Shown here: piece after piece, positions 9,824 through 17,399 of the stretch
Layout of the letters: each line of letters starts with the position of its first letter
How positions within the stretch are numbered: position 1 is the first letter of the stretch
Program-made: the position numbers and the translations under genes
Assembly: GCA_038380435.1 (NCBI GenBank)
Contig: JAWZYU010000017.1
Location: 27,276,483 to 27,340,482, forward strand
Length of the DNA stretch: 64,000 nt
Direction: 5' to 3'
Source: Ryuthela nishihirai
Lineage: Eukaryota; Arthropoda; Arachnida; Araneae; Heptathelidae
The notes under the pieces: generated by a model
Database searches by the model: none
The model's input: only the letters and a program-made list of their open reading frames with translations
Told to the model about the DNA's origin: nothing

Positions 9824-9830
9824 TTAAATA
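9824..9830 (+). promoter_or_regulatory. TATA-like box of the PC4-like gene
   Basis: TTAAATA lies 33 bp upstream of the ATG at 9863 and is retained in copy 1 (ATTTAA on the plus strand at about 1773). It overlaps the ancestral stop codon of the preceding exonuclease-like gene. Spacing would give a very short 5' leader. Confidence 0.45.
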
Positions 9831-9862
9831 GGGAGCGAGTGCTCTGTGCCGCATTGTTCACG

Positions 9863-10627
9863 ATGCAGCCTAGCAATCCAGATGCATGGTGTCTCGGTGA
9901 AGATGTGTACGTCGTGCCCTCACTGTTCAAAAATAAGTTTTCTGTGCACGTACGCCGCTACAAGAAATATGAAAATGGTGAACTCATCTACCCTACACCA
10001 GCAGGAGTTAGCCTCTCCATACCTGAATGGGAGGCTTTGTGTGCCGCTGTACCCCATATAGAGGACAAAGTGAAAATCGGCCCTGATCAACAGACATGGT
10101 ACGTGATGCATGGCACTGCAGGTGGTGAACGCTGTGTCGACTTCATCAAAGAATCAGCAGACCAAAGAACTCTACAGTTCCGTGTGGTGAGACGTTGTAT
10201 AACATTGAACGCTTCACAGTTGTTCACGCTGGCTATTCACTTAGACGAGGTGATGCGCATTGTGCACAATGTGTGCGGGACCCCCAAAGATCACCAACTC
10301 CGTACAGCCATTATGGAACATTCTGAATCCATTCGTCCTTTCCTACTGAGTCCTGTTTTCGACGTTCCCGATTGTGTTTACCCGCTGCTGGTGAATATTT
10401 TTCAGCAAGAACTTATGCGTGTGATACCGTTAGATGGACTGCAACCCGAAGAAAAAATACCGACCATCGTAGGGTGGTCTGGTGACTTGGACATTAATGG
10501 TCTAGCACAGGTATTTGTGGATATGGCCTGGAAGCGAGGTCTATTGAATTTTGTAGATTCTGGTTTTCTTTGCAATCTAAAATATAATGCTATTGTCGAC
10601 GAGGCAAAAAATGAAATGTATAAATGA
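9863..10627 (+). CDS. PC4-like single-strand DNA binding domain protein of Polinton (254 aa)
   Basis: Residues about 25-68 have the signature of the PC4/p15 coactivator fold: FSVHVRRYKKYENGELI, then PTPAGVSLSIPEWEALCAAVP, matching the PC4 pattern of V-V-R-Y, G-L-P, KGISLS-E-W--L. PC4 domains bind single-stranded DNA as dimers. The remaining 185 residues (helical-looking, ending at NAIVDEAKNEMYK) match no family I recognise. The ATG at 9863 is chosen because it follows the TATA-like box by 33 bp; an upstream in-frame GTG is less likely. AATAAA begins one base after the stop. A natural job would be coating displaced single strands during protein-primed replication, or late transcription; that is inference. 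Intact here, broken in copy 1. Confidence 0.65.
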   Translation: MQPSNPDAWCLGEDVYVVPSLFKNKFSVHVRRYKKYENGELIYPTPAGVSLSIPEWEALCAAVPHIEDKVKIGPDQQTWYVMHGTAGGERCVDFIKESADQRTLQFRVVRRCITLNASQLFTLAIHLDEVMRIVHNVCGTPKDHQLRTAIMEHSESIRPFLLSPVFDVPDCVYPLLVNIFQQELMRVIPLDGLQPEEKIPTIVGWSGDLDINGLAQVFVDMAWKRGLLNFVDSGFLCNLKYNAIVDEAKNEMYK

Positions 10628-10633
10628 AATAAA
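10628..10633 (+). terminator. Polyadenylation signal of the PC4-like gene
   Basis: AATAAA immediately follows the TGA stop at 10625-10627. The same arrangement occurs in copy 1. The next TATA box starts 13 bp later. Confidence 0.55.
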
Positions 10634-10645
10634 TAATTGTAACCT

Positions 10646-10652
10646 TATATAA
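10646..10652 (+). promoter_or_regulatory. TATA box for membrane protein/integrase unit
   Basis: TATATAA, 41 bp upstream of the membrane-protein ATG at 10693 and conserved in copy 1. Probably drives the string of overlapping genes that starts here. Confidence 0.55.
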
Positions 10653-10692
10653 TGTGTCTGTCTTTTCATCCTATATCATTTTAGTCTTGGTA

Positions 10693-11017
10693 TGGATAGG
10701 AGAAAGAATGTGTTAGCTAGTGTGGGTAGTGTAATCGTGACATTGTTAACGATAGCCTTCTTGTATTAGAACTTGTAGCTCCTAGTAAAAATAATCAGTG
10801 TGGGGAGTCAAAAGCCTTAGACAGAGAATACAAAATTCGTGTGTGTAACTTAACAGTGGATATCAGACAGTTTATAGGAGACGTTCCTACAGTGACAGGT
10901 GTTACACTTTCACTACATCAATGGCAAAACCTGGTGGGGTACGACTTCTGGGTGCAGCAGAAAACAAAACTTTGGAGTCCCATTATTTCGACCCCGAAAG
11001 AGGATTCGGTAGTGTAA
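10693..11017 (+). pseudogene. Small membrane protein of Polinton, frameshifted
   Basis: Same gene as 545-871. A one-base deletion near 10758, in the hydrophobic segment, breaks the frame; the downstream frame runs to TAA at 11015-11017. It overlaps the integrase start by 97 nt in a different frame, as in copy 1. Confidence 0.7.
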
Positions 11018-11970
11018 AAAAGTTGGCACAGAATACGGGACTGCCACTCAAACTTGTCCGAAAATGGTTAGAAAAGCAGCCTGCCTACACGTTACATAAA
11101 CCTGTTCGCAGAAAGTTCCCTCGTAACAAAGTTTACGTCACAGGGTTAGACGAACAATGGCAAGCCGATCTCATGGTCGTGAAAAATCTAACTCGCTTCA
11201 ATGACGGGTATCGCTACATATTAACAGTCATCGATGTGTTCTCGAGATACGGGTGGGCGCTGACCATGAAGGCTAAAACGGGGAAAGAAATGGTCTCAGC
11301 TTTCAAAAAAATCCTTTCCAAGGGTCGATCCCCAATGAATTTAAATACTGATCTGGGTACGGAATTTACCAACAGAGTGTTCCAGAAATTCCTGAAAAAG
11401 AAAGGTATTCGGTTCTTTGCTACATATTCCGACAAAAAAGCAGCTTTGGTGGAGAGATGGAATCGTACCCTACGCGAGAGACTGGGGAGATATTATACAC
11501 GCAACAATACCTACCGCTACCTGGATGTGCTGCAGCGTGTTGTAAGGGGATACAATGCCACCGTTCACAGTGCACACGATATGGCCCCCAAGGACGCGAC
11601 CTTACGCAATGAAGACGTTGTGTGGATTCGACTCTATCGCAATCTGAGTGTAGTAAAAGAAAAACAAGCATTTAAAGTAGGTGACACAGTTCGACTAGCC
11701 AGTGTAAAAGCGCCCTTCAAGAAGGCAGGTACACATTTGTGGACCGAAGAAATATTTATAGTCGACAAGGTATTACAATGGCAGCCCCCTGTGTATGTCG
11801 TAAGGGATTCTGAGGGAGAAGTGTTTAAAGGCACATTCTATAAATCGGAGCTTCAAAAAGTGACAGAACCCGAACTTTACACAATTGAGAAAATAATCGA
11901 GAGAAAAGGTCAAAAGGCACTGGTCAAATTTCGCGGATATCCCAAACCTTCCTGGATCCCTAAAAAATGA
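10921..11970 (+). CDS. Polinton integrase with C-terminal chromodomain (349 aa)
   Basis: Retroviral-type integrase that would cut and join element ends into host DNA, here with 6-bp stagger. Domains in order: N-terminal helix-turn-helix-like region (about 1-60), rve catalytic core (about 75-220) with D83, D144 and E178 present, an SH3-like stretch (about 245-310, FKVGDTVRLA), and a chromodomain-like tail (about 318-349, IEKIIERKGQKALVKFRGY, ending PSWIPKK). Polinton integrases typically carry such a chromodomain, which may steer them to histone marks. The frame is fully open, one of the few intact genes here. Its stop overlaps the penton start as ATGA. Upstream it overlaps the membrane-protein frame by 97 nt. 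Confidence 0.92.
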   Translation: MAKPGGVRLLGAAENKTLESHYFDPERGFGSVKKLAQNTGLPLKLVRKWLEKQPAYTLHKPVRRKFPRNKVYVTGLDEQWQADLMVVKNLTRFNDGYRYILTVIDVFSRYGWALTMKAKTGKEMVSAFKKILSKGRSPMNLNTDLGTEFTNRVFQKFLKKKGIRFFATYSDKKAALVERWNRTLRERLGRYYTRNNTYRYLDVLQRVVRGYNATVHSAHDMAPKDATLRNEDVVWIRLYRNLSVVKEKQAFKVGDTVRLASVKAPFKKAGTHLWTEEIFIVDKVLQWQPPVYVVRDSEGEVFKGTFYKSELQKVTEPELYTIEKIIERKGQKALVKFRGYPKPSWIPKK

Positions 11971-13011
11971 ATAGTTTCTACCTGACTCTCCCCTCCACGG
12001 CTAGTCAGAATATTTTTCCGAACAATTCGCAGACCGATTTCACAGTCCGTCTGGCACAACTTCTAAGACTGAGAGGAAAATGGAAAGTGCGACTAGCAGA
12101 AGTTCACTTACTGGTGAGCTGGTACAATGTGGACGGTTCTAACGACACATATGAATATTACGCTCCTGCCACCCCCGGAAGAATACAGGAAAATCAAACT
12201 TAAACCGGGTAAAATAACTCGAATGGAGCTGTTGTCTCTCCTCACCACACAGCTCCCCAAAGAAATAATAGTTTCCTATAACGGTGGTTACTGGGTATTC
12301 AAACCGAATGAGGGGTACGGACTGATGTTTCCTAAAACGAATTTCGGTAAACTTCTGTGTATCGGCGTGGGAGAAGTTGACAAACCCTTCCACCAACGAT
12401 TTGCCAGCAAACTTTGCAATACACCAGCTTTCGACATAGATGACGAGTGTTATTTCTACATGATCCCGCCAGGTAGTTTCCAAGAATGAAAGGTACCCCA
12501 CGGACGATACGAAACTGCCGAATTGTTATTCGATGCAATGAACCAGATGCTACCCTACAGGCTGAGAAAAGCTTACCGTTTCAAGCAACAGGCAGATCAC
12601 ACCGTATTGATGGATACAGACAAGTCGCATTACATTAAATTTCGTCGATCGAACCCCGGATTAGGTGACATGCTAGGAATTGCTAAATTAGATATACCGC
12701 TGAATAAAGTCCTGGGTGACTATCCCATCGATATGAACAGAGGAATGTATGGTATTTATTTGTATTCAGATCTGATTGCTCCTCAGTTGTTAGGTGATAC
12801 TCACGGTGAACTGTTGCGTGTCGTGAATCCTGCCGTCAGAACCAGTAATAACGAAGCCATTGTTGCAGTATATCAACAGCCTGATTACTACCCACTTGCA
12901 AGGAACAGTTTCGAGAGTGTGAGAATCTTCCTTCGTACCGACACCAGAGAACCACTGCATTTTAAATTCGGTAAAGTTTTGGTCAAGTTACATTTCTGTC
13001 ATGAGGGTTAA
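11967..13011 (+). pseudogene. Polinton penton (minor capsid) protein, broken
   Basis: Begins MNSFYLTLPS, then FPNNSQTDFTVRL, a motif typical of Polinton/adintovirus penton-like single jelly-roll proteins. About 347 codons long. Two lesions: a frameshift near 12170 (reading passes from the first frame into the one beginning near 12127), and an in-frame TGA at 12487-12489. After that TGA the same frame continues to 13011. The start shares ATGA with the integrase stop. Expected role: pentamer at capsid vertices. The last 11 nt overlap the next gene. Confidence 0.8.
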
Positions 13012-13390
13012 ATTCGTTCCCCCTTCCGCAGACGCCTACGTGAGCTACTACAAGAGCCAGACAGGGAAGGGTGTGTTCCGTGGTCCTCGTTATCAGAGAG
13101 GCGACGGGCTAGGAAGCATCTTTGCTAGGATCGGACGTTTCATCAGCTCTCTCGTACGACCCGCGCTGTGTACCCTGCGTAAGGGTGGGCTACGGTTCGT
13201 TTCAGAGATGTCCCAGGGGCAAAACTTCAAATCTGCAGCCAAAGCGGGGCTCCGTGAAGCTGGTGCCGACCTCTTACAACGTGCCAGTTCAAAGCTGCAG
13301 GGAGGGAAAGGAATAAAACGTCGTCGTCAGCATCCCAAGTTTCATAAAGTGAAGAGACACTGTACTGTGCAGGACGTGTTTTCATCATGA
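13001..13390 (+). CDS. Polinton basic core protein (pX/pVI-like), 129 aa
   Basis: Small basic protein between penton and major capsid. It has a GKGVFRGPRYQRGDGLGSIF stretch followed by an amphipathic helix-like segment (RFISSLVRP), a central KSAAKAGLREAG repeat-like region, and a C-terminal basic run (GIKRRRQHPKF). This order resembles the adenovirus pX/pVI-like proteins that Polintons and adintoviruses encode at this position. Likely virion internal protein with DNA or membrane activity; inference from position and composition. Intact. Overlaps penton by 11 nt and shares ATGA with the major capsid start. Confidence 0.7.
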   Translation: MRVKFVPPSADAYVSYYKSQTGKGVFRGPRYQRGDGLGSIFARIGRFISSLVRPALCTLRKGGLRFVSEMSQGQNFKSAAKAGLREAGADLLQRASSKLQGGKGIKRRRQHPKFHKVKRHCTVQDVFSS

Positions 13391-14682
13391 GCATTCAGAA
13401 AATTCACGCTGATTCTGGCGACTGTGCCAATTCAGAACTGGATCTGTTTCTGGTACCACCCACTGTCTCACAATTAGAAAGAGGCTGTTATGTCAATTAT
13501 TTACCTGTGGCTTCCCTGGAAGGTAATGCACCACTCGAATTCATCGTGAAGGGGACGGACGATTACATTGATCTATCTCGATGTCACTTACGTCTCATCT
13601 TGAAAATTGTAAAATCCGATGGTACAGCACCGTCGGAAGTGATTGCCCCCTGCAATCATTTCTTCCACGCCCTCTTCAGCCAGGTAGATGTCTTCCTCAA
13701 CGATCATCTCGTGAGTGCTTCTCACACCCTGTACCCCTACAGGGCGTATCTAGAGACTCTATTGAATTACGGGACCGATGCCACATGAAGTCAGCTAGGC
13801 ACCTCGCTCTGGTACCTCGACACCCCCGGTAAAATGGAACTGACCAGCAGGGAGAATGAGGGATGGCATCAACATAAGGGGTATGTCGAGTCAACAGGTA
13901 TCGAACTCATCTCGTGGATCCACGCCGACCTGTTTAATCAAGATCGTTACCTACTCAATCAAGTCGACCTGAGACTGCGTTTGCTGAGATCCAAACCCGA
14001 ATTCTGCCTCATGACAGGTGAAGAAGACCCCTCTTACAAAGTACAGATACATGAAGCTGAATTTTTCGTGCGTAAAGTCAAGCCCACTTCGGGTGTCATC
14101 CTCGCACACGCTCGCCTGCTGGGTTCGGAGAGTGCCAAGTACCCTCTGCGAAGAACGGATTTACGTATGTTTTCCATCGCTTCGGGCCTGACGAGTGTGA
14201 ACTGTGACAATTTATTTCTCGGCCAGCTCCCCGTACGTCTGGTACTAGGTATGCTGGAAAGTACCAGTCTGAATGGATCGTATGAAAAAAATCCCTTCAA
14301 CTTCCAACATTTCGACTTAAACTACATCAGTCTTCACATAGACAGTGATCATCAGTCCTACACCCCCGACTTTGCGAATGGGCGCTATCTCCGCTGTTAC
14401 CAAGGATTATTGGAAGCTGTGGATGCCTGGAAATACGATAGCGGTATTAACTTATCACGAAAAGCCTATGGAGAAGGTTTCACATTATTCTGATTCCAAT
14501 TAACCCCCGAGCAACCTGAATGCAATCAAGTATTTTCTTTAATAAAGAGTGGGAGTGTGAGAGTCGAATTAAAGTTTGCCAAGCTGCTACCCGCATCGGT
14601 CACTGTGAACCTGTATGCCGAGTACCAGAATTTGTTGGAAATCCCATTGGACCGTAAAGTCCTGTTTGACTACAGCTCATGA
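13387..14682 (+). pseudogene. Polinton major capsid protein (double jelly-roll), two in-frame TGAs
   Basis: 432 codons in a single frame. Start MSIQKIH; landmarks include SELDLFLVPPTVSQLERG near residue 20, NHFFHALFSQVDVFLN around residue 90, and LELKFAKLLP-type sequence near the end, all characteristic of the hexon-like capsid gene found in Polintons and in invertebrate genomes. In-frame TGA codons interrupt it at 13786-13788 and 14491-14493; the frame otherwise stays open on both sides and ends at TGA 14680-14682. No frameshift was seen. It would form the capsid shell. ATGA overlaps join it to the core protein upstream and the protease downstream. Confidence 0.85.
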
Positions 14683-15125
14683 ATTCCTATCAGTTAGAAT
14701 CCATCCTTTCGATGTTACCCACAAGTCTCGGTGTGTTCCCCCGTGTCAGAATACCTCACAGAATCAATCAGTCAGAGGCCTTGTTTATCTACAATACCGA
14801 TCCGTCCTCCCTGCCTGGAACCCACTGGATAGTGGTTTACAAGAAAGAAATGCACGTGGATCACTTTTACCCCCTGGGTACTAGTCCCGATGCCTCCATG
14901 CAAGAATACTATAGTCGACTATGCATACGTCACGTCTTACACCCCTCGACACCTTTGCAGGACCCACTGGGAGACACATGCAGTGCTCACTGTCTGTATT
15001 TCCTGTTTAAAAGATCGTGTGGTTTGACTCTTCCCACAGTACTGCATCGTGATTACACGTGTCGAGTAGACTTTAACGACTGCATGGTGGTGCGATGGCT
15101 CTCCGCACTCCTTCAAATATTATAA
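14679..15125 (+). CDS. Adenain-like cysteine protease of Polinton (148 aa)
   Basis: C5/Ulp1-family maturation protease that would process capsid and core proteins. Catalytic elements seen: H49 in GTHWIVVY, an acidic residue D61 in HVDHFYPLG, Q94 for the oxyanion hole, and C101 in GDTCSAHC. The usual Gly after the nucleophile (TCG) is Ser here. Length is typical for these short proteases; the frame is intact. Start shares ATGA with the major capsid stop, and the last 31 nt overlap the ATPase. Confidence 0.85.
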   Translation: MNSYQLESILSMLPTSLGVFPRVRIPHRINQSEALFIYNTDPSSLPGTHWIVVYKKEMHVDHFYPLGTSPDASMQEYYSRLCIRHVLHPSTPLQDPLGDTCSAHCLYFLFKRSCGLTLPTVLHRDYTCRVDFNDCMVVRWLSALLQIL

Positions 15126-15720
15126 TTGCAGCACCTTCACAGTGTGGGAAGACGACTTTCACTCTGAAACTCATCAAAGAAGCAGCTCAAGTATTCAAAC
15201 CCCCACCCCAGCGTGTCATTTACTGCTACGGTGAGTGGCAGACTGCCTTTGAACCCTTCAAGAAAACGGTGGAATTTTATGAAGGACTACCTACGGATCT
15301 GGAATTTGATCCCCACAGAATACACTTCTGGTACTGGATGACTTGATGGAACAGTCTGTAGCCAGTGAGCGCATATCACAATTGTTTATTCGTGGGGGTC
15401 ATCATAAAAATATCACGATTGTCCTGATCTTACAAAATCTGTTTTTAAAGGGAAGACATTCGAGGACTATATCGCTCAATGCTCACTACATGTGTTTATT
15501 TCGCAATTGTCGGGATGCATCACAAATAACACACCTGGCAAGACAAGTGTACCCCCATCAATTTAAACTCCTGACGGATGCCTATAGGCTGGCTACACAG
15601 GTAACCTGTGGTTATTTGTGCGTTGACCTTCATCCCAGAACGTTGGACAGTGAAAGGCTCCGTGCAAAGATTCTTCCATCAGAAGAACCCGAAATACTTT
15701 ACGTTCCAAATGAAAGTTAA
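15095..15720 (+). pseudogene. Polinton packaging ATPase (FtsK/HerA type), frameshifted
   Basis: Walker A is APSQCGKTT near residue 13. A frameshift near 15335 separates it from the Walker B region: after the shift the sequence reads VLDDLMEQS, then HHKNITIVLILQNLF, the usual sensor-like stretch of this family. The second part runs open to TAA at 15718-15720. About 208 codons in all, near the usual size. It would pump element DNA into capsids. Overlaps protease by 31 nt and the next small gene by 11 nt. Confidence 0.82.
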
Positions 15721-16032
15721 ATCTCAAGGTCCGTTCCTTCAGTGCTTGCCAAAGCTAGGGGGAAAGCAGCGTACAGCTCTGATGAAGCACATCTCCGACC
15801 CCCAGATGTATGCTCTATGTGAAGTGTGTTCGATTTCTTAAAAGGAAATATACCTGTTTCCCACAGAGTATTAAAGAATTTACGCCAGCACAAGACGGTC
15901 ATAAGGAGTCTAGCGTCCAAACGTGCATCTTTACGCCACAAGAAACATCTTCTGCAGCGTGGTTCAGGGTTCATTATACCCCTGCTGACTGCTGCCCTCC
16001 CCCTGTTGCTTTCGCTATTTAAAAAAAAATGA
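15710..16032 (+). pseudogene. Small basic Polinton protein with hydrophobic C-terminus, frameshifted
   Basis: The first part reads MKVKSQGPFLQCLPKL to about 15826, then shifts frame into FDFLKGNIPVSHRVLKNL, a Lys/Arg-rich segment (RSLASKRASLRHKKHLL), and a hydrophobic tail (FIIPLLTAALPLLLSLF) with terminal lysines. This C-terminal pattern recurs in Polintons downstream of the ATPase. The tail could act on membranes, as in adenovirus lytic proteins; inference. The stop shares ATGA with the next gene. Confidence 0.65.
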
Positions 16033-16313
16033 TTTCTGTAAAAGCTGTGCAGAGAAAAAACATAAGAAAAAAAGTATGTGATTTGGACTCAGAGATGAAG
16101 AAAATATTGGAATCTGACGATGCTGACGATAAATCCGAAAAGTATCTGACTGCTTTGAAAAATTATTTGTTATTCTGAAAGCAGCTTGACACTCCACATG
16201 AACTAAAAGTCAACATCCCCAGAAGCACTATAGCTGAAGAGCTCCCACCAAAAGACATTGCTGTACTCATCCGACGTAAGAAAAGAAAATTATCCGTGTG
16301 GTCAGCATATTGA
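16029..16313 (+). pseudogene. Last small ORF of the Polinton capsid cluster, in-frame TGA
   Basis: 95 codons starting MISVKAVQRKN, Lys-rich, with an acidic patch (ESDDADDKSEK) and a short basic C-terminus (RRKKRKLSV). An in-frame TGA at 16176-16178 interrupts it; the frame is otherwise open. Similar helical small ORFs occur at this position in Polintons, function unknown. Begins within the stop of the previous gene (ATGA). Confidence 0.5.
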
Positions 16314-16398
16314 AACCTTCTGTAAAATCCAAGCCCTGTGCGCTTGAAGATTTGTGTTAAAAAACCCATGTATTTAAAATGTGCATTAAAAAATATCC

Positions 16399-16404
16399 AA
16401 TAAA
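16399..16404 (+). terminator. Polyadenylation signal after the capsid cluster
   Basis: AATAAA 86 bp downstream of the last ORF of the rightward cluster and upstream of the convergent polymerase gene. The first such signal after 16313. Confidence 0.4.
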
Positions 16405-16880
16405 AGAAAGAAAAACTGATATTTGCGCCTCTTGCTTCATTCACTCTTCTAATCCATTCAGTTAATTAGTTTCACAAATCCGTGCAGTGTCCCCCAAACA
16501 CGGTCTGCAGCACTCCACAGCCTCGCTGGAGTAGTTCTCTAAGCACGGATGCATCCAGGCTTCTCATTGGTCCTTCTTCGGAGCGCTCTAAGCTTGGATG
16601 CACCGGTGGTTTTTATTGGTTGGCGTCAGCATGCGCTGCTCTCGCTGGCACTGTGGAGCACTGCATTGATAAAACTTTCTCCCCACCGTAGTGTGTTTCA
16701 GCTGGGTAATAAAGAGGCAGATTCTTTGAAACCTTTTTTATTGAAACGATTCACAGGCAATAATTTACATGACATATCCAATGCTGGACAGTAAAACAAT
16801 GACAGATCTGCTGTAGTTTTAAATACAATAAGTTAAATACAGTAATTCAAAAGCTGACGACGCCTCAGTGCTGGGTCATT
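16405..16880. other. Convergent intergenic region with GC-rich CCAAT-like block
   Basis: No credible gene. 16480-16690 is GC-richer than its surroundings, has two reversed CCAAT boxes (ATTGG at about 16566 and 16617) and repeated TCTAAGC-GGATGCA motifs (16538 and 16588). A minus-strand AATAAA (16737-16742) could terminate the polymerase transcript. Confidence 0.35.
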
Positions 16881-17399
16881 ACGTGTGAAATATTAAGGTT
16901 CACTAGGAACATTGAAATAATTAGTTTAAAAAGGTCTGTTACGGATACAAGATCCACTACAGATACTGAAATAATAAGGTTCCTTAGGAACATTGAAATA
17001 ATAAGTTTAAAAAAAGGTCTGCTACGGATACAAGATCCACTACAGATACTGAAATAATAATAATAAGGTCCCCTAGGAACATTGAAATAAATAAAGTGTA
17101 CAGTGAAATAATAAGGTCCACTAAGGACATTGAAAAAAATAAAGTGTGTAATGATATAATATTTTCACTGGTGAGCAACGAAATAAAGCGTGTAATGAAA
17201 TAATATTTACACTGGTGAGCAACGAAATAAAGCGTGTAATGAAATAATATTTACACTGGTGAGCAACGAAATAAAGTTGTAATACTATGCACACTGAAAT
17301 AACAAATAAGTTGAAATAATAAATTAAGATGCAATAATAAATAATAAATAAATAAATAATAAATTAGTGTGCAATAATAAATAAATAAAAACTGTGCAA
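16881..17399. repeat. Minisatellites 3' of the polymerase gene
   Basis: Two tandem arrays. One of about 85-95 bp units (16900-17070) shares GGAACATTGAAATAATAAG, GGTCTG-TACGGATACAAG and GATCCACTACAGATACTG. The second has a 44-bp unit (GTGAGCAACGAAATAAAG...) at 17171-17214, 17215-17258 and a partial copy to 17278. Then AATAAATA-type simple sequence to 17399. Confidence 0.8.

Noticed and set aside
12487..14493. UGA recoding as a programmed feature of the capsid genes
   Set aside because: Frameshifts in penton, ATPase and polymerase, plus a TAG in the polymerase, show general decay; kept only as a low-level question.
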